Below, piece by piece: positions 33,273-42,676 of a stretch of 64,000 bases of DNA (the first letter of the stretch is position 1; each line of letters begins with the position of its first letter). The notes under the pieces were generated by a model. It did no database searches, was not told the DNA's origin, and saw nothing but the letters and a program-made list of their open reading frames with translations. The stretch spans positions 1 through 64,000 of the forward strand of contig OZ243953.1 of the NCBI GenBank assembly GCA_965214475.1, written 5' to 3'. This DNA comes from SIRX01 sp965214475. GTDB taxonomy: Bacteria; Actinomycetota; Rubrobacteria; Rubrobacterales; Rubrobacteraceae. The position numbers were made by a program, and so were the translations under genes.

Positions 33273-34151
33273 CTACGCAGTCTCTTCCTCGGAGAGTCCG
33301 GTCATATCTTCGCTGATGCGCCAAAGTCCCCGCGCTGCTTCTTCTTCGTAGGAGGCTTTGGAAGAGGAAACTGACTTTTTGTTCGCGAAGTATTGTCCGG
33401 TTACGCCTTCGACTTCGGGGGAGGATGCGAGGTAGATAGAGGTCTCGGCGCCTTTCTCTGCAGTGGTGGCGAAGAGACGGAACAGCGCGAGTATTGGGCG
33501 TGCGTACCAGACTGCGTTGTTGGAGCCGAAATTGGTCGCCACGGCGCCGGGGTGGAGGGCGTTTGCGGTGACGCCGGTCCCGTCCAGGCGGCGGGCCAGC
33601 TCGTACGTGAACATGATGTTTGCGAGCTTCGAGCGGCCGTAGGCCCGCATGAAACCGTAGTTCCGTTTTGTGCCGAGATCTTCGAAGTCTAGCTCTGCAC
33701 CCTGGTGGGCGCCGGAGGCCACGTTGATAATGCGGGAAGGTGCGCCGGCTTTCAGCAAGTCCAGGAGCAGGTTCGTGAGTAGGAAGTAGTTGAGGTGGTT
33801 TACGGCGAAGGTGCGCTCGATGCCGTCTTCGGTTTCGCCGTACTCGGAGAATACTGCACCGGCGTTGTTTACCAACACATCCAGTCGGTCATAGCGGGCT
33901 TTGAACTCGCTTGCGAGGCCCCAGATTTCCTGTTGCGAAGAGAGATCCGCCAGCAGGTACTCTACGTTCTCATTGCCGGTCCGGGACTTTATCTCGTCCA
34001 CTGTTGCTGCGGCCTTTTGCCGGCTGCGACCTACCACCACGACCGTTGCGCCTCTTTTCGCAAGCTCGCGGGCCGTTACCTGACCGATGCCCGAGGTCGC
34101 GCCCGTCACCAGGCAGACCTTGCCTTGCATATCTTCTCCGCCCGTTTCCAT
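33273..34151 (-). CDS. Short-chain dehydrogenase/reductase
   Basis: A 292-residue classical SDR, retinol-dehydrogenase-like. The NAD(P) loop is LVTGATSGIGQVTARELAKR with VVVGRSRQKAA favouring NADP. NNAGAVFSEYGETEDGIERT holds NNAG. The catalytic Ser is in IINVASGAHQGAE, and Tyr and Lys are in FMRAYGRSKLANIMF. Substrate unknown. ATG 34151 lies behind CAGGAGGTTGC; ATG 34130 is an alternative. Divergent from the quinone-oxidoreductase-like gene. Confidence 0.9.
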   Translation of the reverse strand: METGGEDMQGKVCLVTGATSGIGQVTARELAKRGATVVVVGRSRQKAAATVDEIKSRTGNENVEYLLADLSSQQEIWGLASEFKARYDRLDVLVNNAGAVFSEYGETEDGIERTFAVNHLNYFLLTNLLLDLLKAGAPSRIINVASGAHQGAELDFEDLGTKRNYGFMRAYGRSKLANIMFTYELARRLDGTGVTANALHPGAVATNFGSNNAVWYARPILALFRLFATTAEKGAETSIYLASSPEVEGVTGQYFANKKSVSSSKASYEEEAARGLWRISEDMTGLSEEETA

Positions 34152-34238
34152 ACTTGGAGCAACCTCCTGTAGTTCGTACTATCCGGCGTACGTTGTACCA
34201 TCTCTCTTGCACGGATTTGAGTCGTTTCGGAGGTTGGT

Positions 34239-35222
34239 TTGGAAGTTGAGAAGATGCGGGCGGTTGTGACGCGGGGGCATGGCGGGCCGAAGGTGCTCGG
34301 TGTCGAGGAGGTCGAGAGGCCCGTCGCGGCAGAGGGCAAGCTACTGGTGAAAGTCTTTGCTGCAGGTGTTAATCCTCTCGACTGGCGGTTGCGGAGGGGA
34401 GAGCTGCGCCCGATCACCGCCCTCAAGCGCCGCTGGACTCCGGGCCGTGACATCGCTGGCGAGGTCGTGGCATTGGGGAATGGGGTAGACGACTTCCAGG
34501 TCGGCGACAGAGTCTACGGGATGCTGGGTACAGTCTTTGGTGGCTACGCAGAGTATGCGGTTGCGGGTGAGGACGCAGTGGCCTCCATGCCGAATAACCT
34601 CTCTTACGACGAAGCTGCGGGAGTCCCGCTGGCGGCGCTTACGGCGATACAAGGATTACGGAGCGCGTTGCGCGACCTGCCGCACGACTGTGACGAGGCG
34701 CTGGGGCGACGGAGAGTTCTCATCAACGGTGCCTCCGGCGGTGTGGGCACGTTCGTGGTCCAGCTCGCCAAAATATTCGGCGCGGAGGTAACGGCGGTTT
34801 GTAGCGCGAAGAATGTTGGGCTGGTCGAGGAGTTGGGCGCGGACCGCGTCATAGACTACGGTGAGGAGGACTTTACCGGGCATCGGGAACGCTACGATGT
34901 GATCTTCGACGTCGTCGGCAACAAGAGCTTCAATGCTTGCCGTCGGGCTCTAAGGCGTGGCGGCATCTACGTCACTACGGAGCTTTTGCCCGGTAACTTT
35001 CTTTGGCAGGCGCTCACTTTCCCCGGCGAGAACCGGAAAGCTCGGGTAGTCGTTGTCAAAACTTCGGGACGGGACCTTGGGTTGCTCAAATCTTTGTTCG
35101 AGGCCCGCAGGTTACGCGTGGTGTTGGATGAGGTTTATGATCTAGAGGATGCTGCGGCGGCGCACGCCCACGGCGAAACGGGCCGTGCCGGGGGTAAGAT
35201 CGTGCTGAAGGTCAGAGAGTAA
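34239..35222 (+). CDS. Zinc-free MDR family NAD(P)H oxidoreductase
   Basis: A 327-residue medium-chain dehydrogenase/reductase of the quinone-oxidoreductase type. The GroES-like N-domain shows GVNPLDWRLRRGEL and WTPGRDIAGEVVALGNGVDD. The Rossmann part has LINGASGGVGTFVVQLAKIF and VTAVCSAKNVGLVEELGAD. No catalytic zinc cysteines are present. TTG 34239 behind CGGAGGTTGG is preferred; ATG 34254 is possible. Substrate unknown. Confidence 0.88.
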   Translation: MEVEKMRAVVTRGHGGPKVLGVEEVERPVAAEGKLLVKVFAAGVNPLDWRLRRGELRPITALKRRWTPGRDIAGEVVALGNGVDDFQVGDRVYGMLGTVFGGYAEYAVAGEDAVASMPNNLSYDEAAGVPLAALTAIQGLRSALRDLPHDCDEALGRRRVLINGASGGVGTFVVQLAKIFGAEVTAVCSAKNVGLVEELGADRVIDYGEEDFTGHRERYDVIFDVVGNKSFNACRRALRRGGIYVTTELLPGNFLWQALTFPGENRKARVVVVKTSGRDLGLLKSLFEARRLRVVLDEVYDLEDAAAAHAHGETGRAGGKIVLKVRE

Positions 35223-35240
35223 CTGGCGCCCAGTCCCGGT

Positions 35241-35534
35241 CTATTCCTGTTGCATGAGATCCGACGCGTTCACCGCCGGTGAGATCTCTATGTCGAAGTG
35301 CTCCTCCCACTCGGAGACCAGCTCCAGGATCGGACCGTTGTCGTCCGCCTCGAAGATGAGGAGTATTCTCGGGTCGTTCGACTGTACCCAATACTCACCT
35401 AGAATCGCAATACCCTCGAACCTGCCTTCAGTCGGCGCCGTGCCGAGACCGGCACCCTGCATCCTACGGGCCAGGTAAGTGTCCATGGTCACGGTCTCGC
35501 CTTCTTTTACCTTGAACGTTCCAATAAATAACAT
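35241..35534 (-). CDS. DUF3303-like small protein
   Basis: A 97-residue single domain. MLFIGTFKVKEGETVTMDTY begins like dimeric ferredoxin-fold proteins of the DUF3303 type. FEGIAILGEYWVQSND and RILLIFEADDNGPILELVSE, then FDIEISPAV, complete a beta-alpha-beta layout. Function unknown. ATG 35534, divergent from rarA. Confidence 0.6.
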   Translation of the reverse strand: MLFIGTFKVKEGETVTMDTYLARRMQGAGLGTAPTEGRFEGIAILGEYWVQSNDPRILLIFEADDNGPILELVSEWEEHFDIEISPAVNASDLMQQE

Positions 35535-35591
35535 TGCGGTTCCCTTTCTGTGGTCTCAAAGGTCTGTCGAGACGAAGGATATACTAACCTC

Positions 35592-36875
35592 GTGGACCTG
35601 TTCGACTCATCCGGCACGGATAGCCTCGCCCGCCGCGCGCCGCTGGCCGAACGCCTGCGGCCCTCTACGCTGGATGAAGTCGTCGGCCAGCCGCACCTTA
35701 CCGGCGAGAACGGGCCACTCCGAGTCGTGGCGGACCGGGGCCGGGTAGGCTCCCTGGTCTTCTGGGGCCCGCCCGGGACCGGCAAGACGACCCTGGCCCG
35801 CGTGCTCGCCGGGGCCGTCGAGGAGGAGTTCGCGCCCCTAAGCGCCGTGACGAGTGGCGTGAAAGACCTGCGCGAAGCGCTGGATGGAGCCCGCGGGCGG
35901 CTTAAATACGAAGACCGTGGCACGCTCGTCTTCGTGGACGAGGTTCACCGCTTCAACAAAGTGCAGCAAGACGCCTTGCTACCGGCGTTAGAAGAAGGAC
36001 TCGTAGATTTTATCGGGGCGACGACGGAGAACCCTTCGTTCGAGGTCACCGCGCCGCTGCTCTCCCGCTCGCGGGTCCTACGACTACGTTCGCTCTCGGA
36101 AGAGGGCCTGGAGGTGCTGCTGGATCGCGGCCTAAAAGAGTCAGGAGTGGAGATCTCTGCCGAAGCCCGGGAATACCTTCTAAGTCTCTCCGGCGGCGAC
36201 GGCCGGCGGCTCCTCAATGCGCTGGAGCTTGCTGCTTCAAGAACAGATAAAGTCGAGGTCGCGGACGTGGAGCGGGCGGTTGGAAACCGGGCACTGCGTT
36301 ACGGTCGGGAGGAACATTATGACGTTATCAGCGCATTTATAAAGAGCGTGCGCGGCGGCGACCCGGATGCGGCGCTCCACTACCTGGCCCGGATGTTGGA
36401 GGCGGGAGAGGACCCGGTGTTCGTGGCCCGGAGGCTCGTCATCCTGGCTTCCGAAGACATCGGAAACGCCGACCCGCACGGTCTTCCGCTTGCAATCGCT
36501 GCGGCGGAAGCCGTTCGGATGATAGGGATGCCCGAAGGCCGCATACCGCTCGCCCAGGCGACCACCTATCTTGCTTCGACCCCCAAATCCAACGCCGCCT
36601 ACGCCGCCATCGGACGCGCCCTCGAAGACGTGCGAAACAGGACCACGCCCGAAGTCCCGATGCGTCTCCGCAACGCCCCGACGGGGCTGATGAGAGACGA
36701 AGGCTACGGTGCTGCTTACCGCTACGCCCACGACGACGAACCCGAAGGAATGAACGACCACTACCTGCCCGATGAGTTACGGGATCGGCGTTACTACGAA
36801 CCGAAAGATAGCGGTGCTGAAGCCGACATCAAGGAGCGGCTAGAGAAGTGGCGGGCCGGGCGGGAGACTCGGTAA
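35592..36875 (+). CDS. rarA: Replication-associated recombination ATPase RarA/MgsA
   Basis: A 427-residue AAA+ ATPase acting at stalled replication forks. The N-terminus APLAERLRPSTLDEVVGQPH is typical. Walker A is FWGPPGTGKTTLAR, Walker B is TLVFVDEVHRF, and sensor 1 is FIGATTENPSF. The tetramer domain includes VISAFIKSVRGGDPDAALHY, LVILASEDIGNADP and VPMRLRNAPTGLM. The GTG at 35592 gives the standard MDLFD-type start; the frame is open to 35550 without homology. Confidence 0.93.
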   Translation: MDLFDSSGTDSLARRAPLAERLRPSTLDEVVGQPHLTGENGPLRVVADRGRVGSLVFWGPPGTGKTTLARVLAGAVEEEFAPLSAVTSGVKDLREALDGARGRLKYEDRGTLVFVDEVHRFNKVQQDALLPALEEGLVDFIGATTENPSFEVTAPLLSRSRVLRLRSLSEEGLEVLLDRGLKESGVEISAEAREYLLSLSGGDGRRLLNALELAASRTDKVEVADVERAVGNRALRYGREEHYDVISAFIKSVRGGDPDAALHYLARMLEAGEDPVFVARRLVILASEDIGNADPHGLPLAIAAAEAVRMIGMPEGRIPLAQATTYLASTPKSNAAYAAIGRALEDVRNRTTPEVPMRLRNAPTGLMRDEGYGAAYRYAHDDEPEGMNDHYLPDELRDRRYYEPKDSGAEADIKERLEKWRAGRETR

Positions 36876-36877
36876 GG

Positions 36878-38752
36878 TTAGGTCTTAGCTTCTTGCTCGT
36901 CACCATCTGCGTCTGACCTCTGAACGTTGTTCTCATCGCTCTTTCTGTCCAGCGGCGTTTTTTCGTTGGTGGCGGGGAGTAGGGCGAGGAAGATGAACGG
37001 CTGGAACCAGGTTATGTAGGGGTAGAACCAGTAGCTAGTGGTTAGCTCGAAGGCGATCACGAGCGCCGCCGAGAGCGCGGCCAGCCGCCGGACGGTTCGT
37101 ACCTGGGGAAAGACTCCGAGGACGAAGCCGAGCAGTATTACCGCCGCTATAAGAGGGCTTTGAAGGACCTCGGTCTGTGGGACCTGGGTGAAGATCGTCC
37201 AGGGTGTGTCGCGTTCTCCCTGGAAAGCCAGGGTTTTGTTGTAGAAGAGCTTGAGGTTGCCGAGGATCTTTCCGTCTAAAAAGAGGACCCAGAAAGAGGT
37301 TACTATCACTGCCGCGCCACCGAGTACGAACTTTATAAGGGGACCGCGGCGTACATCGTCGTGGAACATCCAGAGGGGCGCCAGGAGTAGGGGATATAGC
37401 TTGATCGCAAACCCCGCCGTTATCGCGACGCCACGGGCCACGGGCGAGGTCACGAGCGCGAGTCCGACCGCCGTTACGGCCGCCACCAGAACGTCGTTGG
37501 TATTGTTGTTGGTCGCGTAGAGGGTGTGGGGAAAGACCGCCCAGGCCAGAAATAATGCTGCCCCGACCCGGAAGCTCGAATACCGCCAGCCCGCAAAGAG
37601 CAGGGCCGCGGCCCCCAGAAGAAAGGCGAAGATCGTGACGGCGTGGGCTGCCGGGAGAAAGCCCCACTCACCGGAGAAGCCGAAGATCATGACCGCCGGC
37701 ACGTAAAGTAGGTAGTTGAGCGGTCCGTAAGTGTCGCCGGTCCCAACGTCGGGGGGGAAGTTTCCGTATGGGACTACACCGTCCAGGATACGGTCGGCCC
37801 CGACGACGCCGGCGTAGCCTACGTCTATTACGCGCGAAGACAAGTTTAGTCCCAAGATGAGGGCGCTCGCCGCCACCGCTAGCACGAGGAGGAGCCACGT
37901 TGGGAAGCTGCTCGTCCTCTCGACCCGTTCTCCGATACCGAAGCCCATCAACAGGGTTCGGATCAACAGGTAGATCAGGGGCGGATACCAGAGCAGCACC
38001 GCCTCGTAAGAGACGCCCGCCCGGAAAAACCCGTGCGAGATGAGGAAGGAGAGCATCATCAGGACGTCCAGGTTCCTCATGGAGTAGAGCTTGTCGGTGC
38101 GGGCGAAGGCCAGCGCGAAGACCAAAGCCATAGGCCCCCAGACCCACCAGTAGTTGGCTTCCTTGCCGTAAGCCCCGAAGTCTCCCCGGGCCATCTGCCA
38201 GTTGACCTGATCTCCGGTAAAGACGTAGTTGACACTCAGGTTCTCGTCGTTGACGCCGACTTGGGCCACCTCTGACTGGGATTTGCCTTCGCCCACCCAG
38301 TAGTGAACGATCCACTCGCCCTTTTTGAACTCTGCGTCGGTCACGTAGGTTCCGTATTCGGAGAGTTCTCTTCGTACCCGGGGCTGCGCGCTCGCAAGTT
38401 CCATCGCTTCTTCTTTGTCGAGCTTCGGGTAGGTTATGGAATCGGCCTGGGGACCAATCTCAACCTCGGAAGCCGTGCCGGTATCGTCGTCCACGTTCAT
38501 GCGGGCGACGTTTTTGCCGGAGGCCTGCTCCGTGAGCACGACGCGCCACTCGTCCGGGCCGGAGTTGTACCTGGCCGAGGTCTCCACGGTGGGCTTTGCG
38601 TAGTATTTGTCTAGTTCCGGTACGAAGCTGGCTTGCCTCTCGGCCTCCGAGGCGTTCATCTGCGGTCCCGGCGCCAGCGCCAGGGCGAAGTAGAGTACGG
38701 GTAGGAGCAGCAGGATGGGCAGCGCCGGGTGTCGTGTCGCCCTGCGTCTCAT
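36878..38752 (-). CDS. Polytopic GT-C-like membrane protein with PepSY-like ectodomain
   Basis: A 624-residue protein. Helix 1 (ALPILLLLPVLYFALALA) is followed by a ~190-residue extracytoplasmic region with two PepSY-like repeats (EWRVVLTEQASGKNVARMNV, then KLDKEEAMELASAQPRVRRE). Some ten further helices (from ~210) show VVPYGNFPPDVGTGDTYGPL and AWAVFPHTLYATNNNTNDVL, the pattern of DUF2029/GT87-type polyprenyl-phosphate sugar transferases. A charged cytoplasmic tail ends the protein. Its start overlaps the stop of the upstream GT87-like gene (ATGA), so the two form an operon. Confidence 0.65.
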   Translation of the reverse strand: MRRRATRHPALPILLLLPVLYFALALAPGPQMNASEAERQASFVPELDKYYAKPTVETSARYNSGPDEWRVVLTEQASGKNVARMNVDDDTGTASEVEIGPQADSITYPKLDKEEAMELASAQPRVRRELSEYGTYVTDAEFKKGEWIVHYWVGEGKSQSEVAQVGVNDENLSVNYVFTGDQVNWQMARGDFGAYGKEANYWWVWGPMALVFALAFARTDKLYSMRNLDVLMMLSFLISHGFFRAGVSYEAVLLWYPPLIYLLIRTLLMGFGIGERVERTSSFPTWLLLVLAVAASALILGLNLSSRVIDVGYAGVVGADRILDGVVPYGNFPPDVGTGDTYGPLNYLLYVPAVMIFGFSGEWGFLPAAHAVTIFAFLLGAAALLFAGWRYSSFRVGAALFLAWAVFPHTLYATNNNTNDVLVAAVTAVGLALVTSPVARGVAITAGFAIKLYPLLLAPLWMFHDDVRRGPLIKFVLGGAAVIVTSFWVLFLDGKILGNLKLFYNKTLAFQGERDTPWTIFTQVPQTEVLQSPLIAAVILLGFVLGVFPQVRTVRRLAALSAALVIAFELTTSYWFYPYITWFQPFIFLALLPATNEKTPLDRKSDENNVQRSDADGDEQEAKT

Positions 38753-39957
38753 GCGGGTTCCTTCTCGGGTGGACCTTCGGAAGGAAGTACGAGCATCACT
38801 ACCCAGAGCATGACCAGGAGCAAGTCTCGCAAGAGGAGCAGGTTGATCGCCTCCGGTTCGAGGCGCATCAGTTCGCCGTAGTAGGCAGGGAAGATCTGGG
38901 TGGTGGTCCAGCAGGCCACCAGGAACATTCCCGACACGCCGAGCCCCCAGAGCCCGCCCGCCGCTAGTGGCAGAAGGGGTAGAAGCCAGAGCATGTACTG
39001 GGGTGAAAGGACTTTCGAGCCGATCATGAACGCCAATATGAATGCTGCGGCGTAGCGGGGGAATTTCGCCGTCACAAAGCGTTGCGTCCGGTGGTCTCGG
39101 TACATCACGACGGCGGTAATGAGCAGCAGCAACCCGCTGATTGGGAGGCTCAACGCGCTCAAAAGCGCGGCGCCGCGCCCCTCTACTTCCCAGGCTCCGA
39201 ACTGAAAGACGATATCTCGTACCCAGCCGAGCTTCAATAAGATCGCAGAGCCCAGGCTCTCTAGCTGTAGCCCCCTGTCTGCATGATACGTAAAGCTTTC
39301 TTTGAACCTCTCGCTACCCAGCAGGTAGGCCGGCACGAAGAAGAGCCCCAGCGCCACGAAGAAGGCCAGAAACCCCGAAGCTGCCTTCCACAGCCAGCGG
39401 GCGAACGTGTCGTCCCGCTCTTTGAGCATGGCGAGGGGGACCGTTGCCAGTGCGGGCACCAGTTTGGCCGCCGCGCCGAAGCCCAGGGAGGCGTAGGCGA
39501 GGATTCGGTAGCGACCGCCGAGCGCGGTCGAGAGTACGGCTACTGCCAGGGTTAGCGAGACTACCGGGTCGAAGCGGACCACGGCGACGGGGTGCAAGAG
39601 GAGTGCCCCGACAGTAACCGTCAACGCCGGCACGACCCACGCCCACGCACTGCGCAGCTTCCGGGCGGTGAGGGCCACGAGTACGAGGGTCGCTACCAGG
39701 GCCAATGACATCTCCGCCCCAAAAATGGTGCCGAAGCGGCCTAATTCAGAGCTAAAGAGCGCCGGTGGTATGAAAGCCGGGATGCCGCCCGGCGGATACT
39801 CGATAAAAAAGTCTCGGTAGGGGAGATCCCCCCTCAGCAAAGCCTCCCCGGCCTCCTGATAAAGCTTTACGTCGTTCGACTCCAGCACCAGGCCCTTCAA
39901 CTCTTGGGACAACCGCGTCGTAAGCTGCCAGTACAGTACGGCGGAGAGCAGCGTCAA
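38749..39957 (-). CDS. GT87/DUF2029-like membrane glycosyltransferase
   Basis: A 402-residue polytopic protein. DVKLYQEAGEALLRGDLPYR and DFFIEYPPGGIPAFIPPALF form the first extracytoplasmic loop typical of mannosyltransferase-like GT-C enzymes. FGAAAKLVPALATVPLAML and a YMLWLLPLLPLAAGG segment lie in later helices. It likely uses a lipid-linked sugar donor for cell-envelope glycans. The TTG at 39957 is the first standard start, but the frame is open about 70 nt further upstream. Operon with the next gene. Confidence 0.65.
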   Translation of the reverse strand: MTLLSAVLYWQLTTRLSQELKGLVLESNDVKLYQEAGEALLRGDLPYRDFFIEYPPGGIPAFIPPALFSSELGRFGTIFGAEMSLALVATLVLVALTARKLRSAWAWVVPALTVTVGALLLHPVAVVRFDPVVSLTLAVAVLSTALGGRYRILAYASLGFGAAAKLVPALATVPLAMLKERDDTFARWLWKAASGFLAFFVALGLFFVPAYLLGSERFKESFTYHADRGLQLESLGSAILLKLGWVRDIVFQFGAWEVEGRGAALLSALSLPISGLLLLITAVVMYRDHRTQRFVTAKFPRYAAAFILAFMIGSKVLSPQYMLWLLPLLPLAAGGLWGLGVSGMFLVACWTTTQIFPAYYGELMRLEPEAINLLLLRDLLLVMLWVVMLVLPSEGPPEKEPA

Positions 39958-40031
39958 GGAGCCCCAGAACGCCGCCGACCGGACTACCGGAGCGCTGAGG
40001 AACTCTGCGGGGAACTTTTGCGATCGGCCTT

Positions 40032-41234
40032 TTATTGTTCGCCCAGTTCCTCTAGTTCCTGGCCGAATAGGTCGGCCAATGGCTCTAGTCCTTCGGGTGC
40101 TCCGGTGGCGAGCAGCGAATCTTCGCCGCGTAGGGTGTAGCTGTCACGCGGCCGATATGTCCAGCGCCCGCCGCGGTTCACGGCCAGAGCGTACATTCCG
40201 GTCTCGGTCTCTAGTTGGAGATCTTCGAGGGATTTGCCGTCGGCGGGGGAGCCGGGAGAGACGGTGAGCTTCAGGACGATCTCATCGGACTCCCCCACGG
40301 CGGCGGAGAGGACCGGATGGATCTCCTCTCCTTTCTCCACCATCCAGACCATCTCCATTGCACAATCGGCGATGGTTTCGGAGGCGGTCGCCAGATGTAG
40401 CACACCTCGCAACCGGGAAGAATCTTCGATGTGGCGGGCGGACAGGAGTACCCAGCGTTCGATGCGGTAGCGCATTTCGTCCATCTCGTCCTCGATTGCC
40501 ACGACCTCGCGGGCGAGCCCGGCATCGTGGTAGAGGAGGGCGGAGTAGGCGAGGCCGACGGCCACCTCCGAGAGGTTCTTCATCTCGATCAGGATGTCAA
40601 CCGCCCGTTCCAGCTCCGAGATGGGACCGGCATTCTCGTCGGTTGCTGGTTTCGGCAGCGGGCCGGCGCCGGCGAGCTCCCGGATCTCCGCCACCCCTTC
40701 CGGCGGTCCTTGCAAAAAGAGTACGTCTCCCTCCCGCAGCACGTCCTCCGGATCCGGGTCGAAATTCCACTCGTCGCCCGACCGAACAGCGATGGGCCGC
40801 ATCCCGGTCTCTACCGGCAAGTCCACGGCCCCGAGGCTCCGGCCGTCGAGGTCGCTTTCGGCGCAGATCCGCACCCGGGAGGGGATTTCTTCTGCTTCCG
40901 GTATGTCCTGGAGTAGCTCCGGCGGGATGCCGAGACGCTTGACGACGATTTTGGCGATGTCGTTTGCGGCGTTGCCGATCTTCTCGATGTCCTGCACGAC
41001 TTGCAGGATTCCGGCCATCTGCTCCGCGTCCGCCGGACTCCGGGCGGCGAGAATTGCCATAGAACGCATGTCGAAGACGAGGTCGTTTAGGCGCTCCTCC
41101 AGACGGAATACTTCTTCTGAGATATCCTCGGAGTTGTAGAAGATGGCCGCGTAGGCCAGGTCTACCATAAGCTCTGAGGTATCTTTCGCCTCGGCGAGCA
41201 TGTCCTTGAGGTTGCGGGGTTTAGTATCGCGCAT
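40032..41234 (-). CDS. Duplicated PhoU / TrkA-C regulatory protein
   Basis: A 400-residue cytosolic protein made of two copies of the same pair. Each has a PhoU-like helical bundle (LKDMLAEAKDTSELMVDLAY, and VDILIEMKNLSEVAVGLAYS) followed by an RCK-C/TrkA-C domain. Examples are LDGRSLGAVDLPVETGMRPI and REGDVLFLQGPPEGVAEIRE, then ADGKSLEDLQLETETGMYAL. RCK-C domains bind nucleotides or ions and gate transporters. The gene lies 13 nt after the MgtE-like transporter, so it probably regulates it. Confidence 0.75.
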   Translation of the reverse strand: MRDTKPRNLKDMLAEAKDTSELMVDLAYAAIFYNSEDISEEVFRLEERLNDLVFDMRSMAILAARSPADAEQMAGILQVVQDIEKIGNAANDIAKIVVKRLGIPPELLQDIPEAEEIPSRVRICAESDLDGRSLGAVDLPVETGMRPIAVRSGDEWNFDPDPEDVLREGDVLFLQGPPEGVAEIRELAGAGPLPKPATDENAGPISELERAVDILIEMKNLSEVAVGLAYSALLYHDAGLAREVVAIEDEMDEMRYRIERWVLLSARHIEDSSRLRGVLHLATASETIADCAMEMVWMVEKGEEIHPVLSAAVGESDEIVLKLTVSPGSPADGKSLEDLQLETETGMYALAVNRGGRWTYRPRDSYTLRGEDSLLATGAPEGLEPLADLFGQELEELGEQ

Positions 41235-41247
41235 AGCTCCTACCCTG

Positions 41248-42570
41248 TCACGTCAGGTTGAAAAAGATCATGGCTATTATAAGGCTCATAAAGCCGAAGA
41301 GGTCTACCGAGGCTGTGATGATCGGGATGCCGTATGTATCGGGGTCGAGCCCGAGCCGGTAGCTAACCGTCGAGCCGTAGTACGCGGCGAACACCGAGGC
41401 GGTAGTTGCGATGAGGCCGGCGATCGCGCTGATCCCCATCATCACTAGGAACCCGGGGCTTAACTGCCCGGCCTCCCATCCTAGAAAGTCGAGCAGGCCG
41501 GGGCTGATATTCCCTATCGCCACTGCGAGCCAGTGCGCCGCCCCCCCGATAAACAGATACACCCCCACGGCGAAGATGTAGACGAGGGTGAAGTCCCTGA
41601 AAGCCCGGAGCTGGGGCAGGCTGCGCGGCTCCAGCAGACCGAGGTGAACTTTCGAAGACAACCGGCTGGAGAGTATGCCGCCCAGGGCGCCACCTTCCTG
41701 CAAGAAGGCCGGCAGCAGGATGAGCAGGGCCGGATAGGTGAAAAAGACTTCCCGGCGGTCTTCGAGGGCGAGTCCGACGAGTGTCATGGCGATACCGGAG
41801 AGCGCCAGTATCGGCAGGCTCTCGGCCAGGATTCGACGGAGGTCTCGGGCCCCCAGGCGGAACCCGAGCCCGACGGCGGCCACGGCGGCAAGAATCAGAA
41901 CCGCCGCCAGCGCGTTGGAAAAGATGGGAATACCGATGAGCGTAGTGGCGAGCACCAGTGCCGGAAGGGTCAGGATGTCGCCGGCAGCGGTGAGCATCGG
42001 GGCGGCGATGTTATCCATGTCCCAACCACGGCTCACGCTCAGGCGGGCGACCAGTATCGTGATGCCGATCAGCAAGACCCCGGCGATAATACCGCCTACG
42101 GTGGAGATCACCGCGTAGTCCAACACCGAGAGCTCGCTCTCGACGCTTAATAGATCCGAGAGGTAGCGGGCAAGAAACGCCAGGAACACCCCGGAGATGA
42201 GCGACAGGATCGCGGCGGCCTGCATGTTCTCCGCCAGCACGCCGCGCCGCAGGTTGACCTGAAAAAGTCCGGTCTGTATTGCGGTGGAGAGTCGGCTGCC
42301 CATCGCGCCGAAGATGGCGCCGCGCATCCCGATGGCCGCCGGGATCAGGACCGCCAGTCCCACCAATTCCTCCAACGTACCCGTGATACTCGCCAAAGCA
42401 ATACCCGCGATAAGCTCCCCGACCGAGGAGAGAAAGAGCGCCGCGAACCCCTGCCGAAGTGACTCTTTCTCTTCGGTGAGGTAGCCGTAGACGGTAGGGC
42501 GTATGCGAGGTCGGTTGCGAAACCTACTACGCAGGCCGCCGTTCTTCTGAATGTTCTCTTTATCAGGCAC
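41248..42570 (-). CDS. MgtE/SLC41-type divalent cation transporter
   Basis: A 440-residue membrane protein with two MgtE-type transmembrane repeats but no cytosolic CBS part. IPAAIGMRGAIFGAMGSRLS and RGWDMDNIAAPMLTAAGDIL in repeat one, and LLPAFLQEGGALGGILSSRL and GLDPDTYGIPIITASVDLFG in repeat two, are the pore motifs (P-x-x-G-x-R/G-G; D-x-D/P-x-x-T). Mg2+ is the likely substrate. GTG 42570 is a guess; the frame is open to 42657 and neither start has a clear ribosome-binding site. Operon with the PhoU/TrkA-C protein. Confidence 0.75.
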   Translation of the reverse strand: MPDKENIQKNGGLRSRFRNRPRIRPTVYGYLTEEKESLRQGFAALFLSSVGELIAGIALASITGTLEELVGLAVLIPAAIGMRGAIFGAMGSRLSTAIQTGLFQVNLRRGVLAENMQAAAILSLISGVFLAFLARYLSDLLSVESELSVLDYAVISTVGGIIAGVLLIGITILVARLSVSRGWDMDNIAAPMLTAAGDILTLPALVLATTLIGIPIFSNALAAVLILAAVAAVGLGFRLGARDLRRILAESLPILALSGIAMTLVGLALEDRREVFFTYPALLILLPAFLQEGGALGGILSSRLSSKVHLGLLEPRSLPQLRAFRDFTLVYIFAVGVYLFIGGAAHWLAVAIGNISPGLLDFLGWEAGQLSPGFLVMMGISAIAGLIATTASVFAAYYGSTVSYRLGLDPDTYGIPIITASVDLFGFMSLIIAMIFFNLT

Positions 42571-42676
42571 GGTAGAGAGGTATAGCGTTTGAGAAGGGTT
42601 CTGTAAAGCGCCCGAGGGTCGAAAGCAAACAATATACTGTCGGGGATGGGAAGGCATTCTACGGAAGAGGTGAGAG

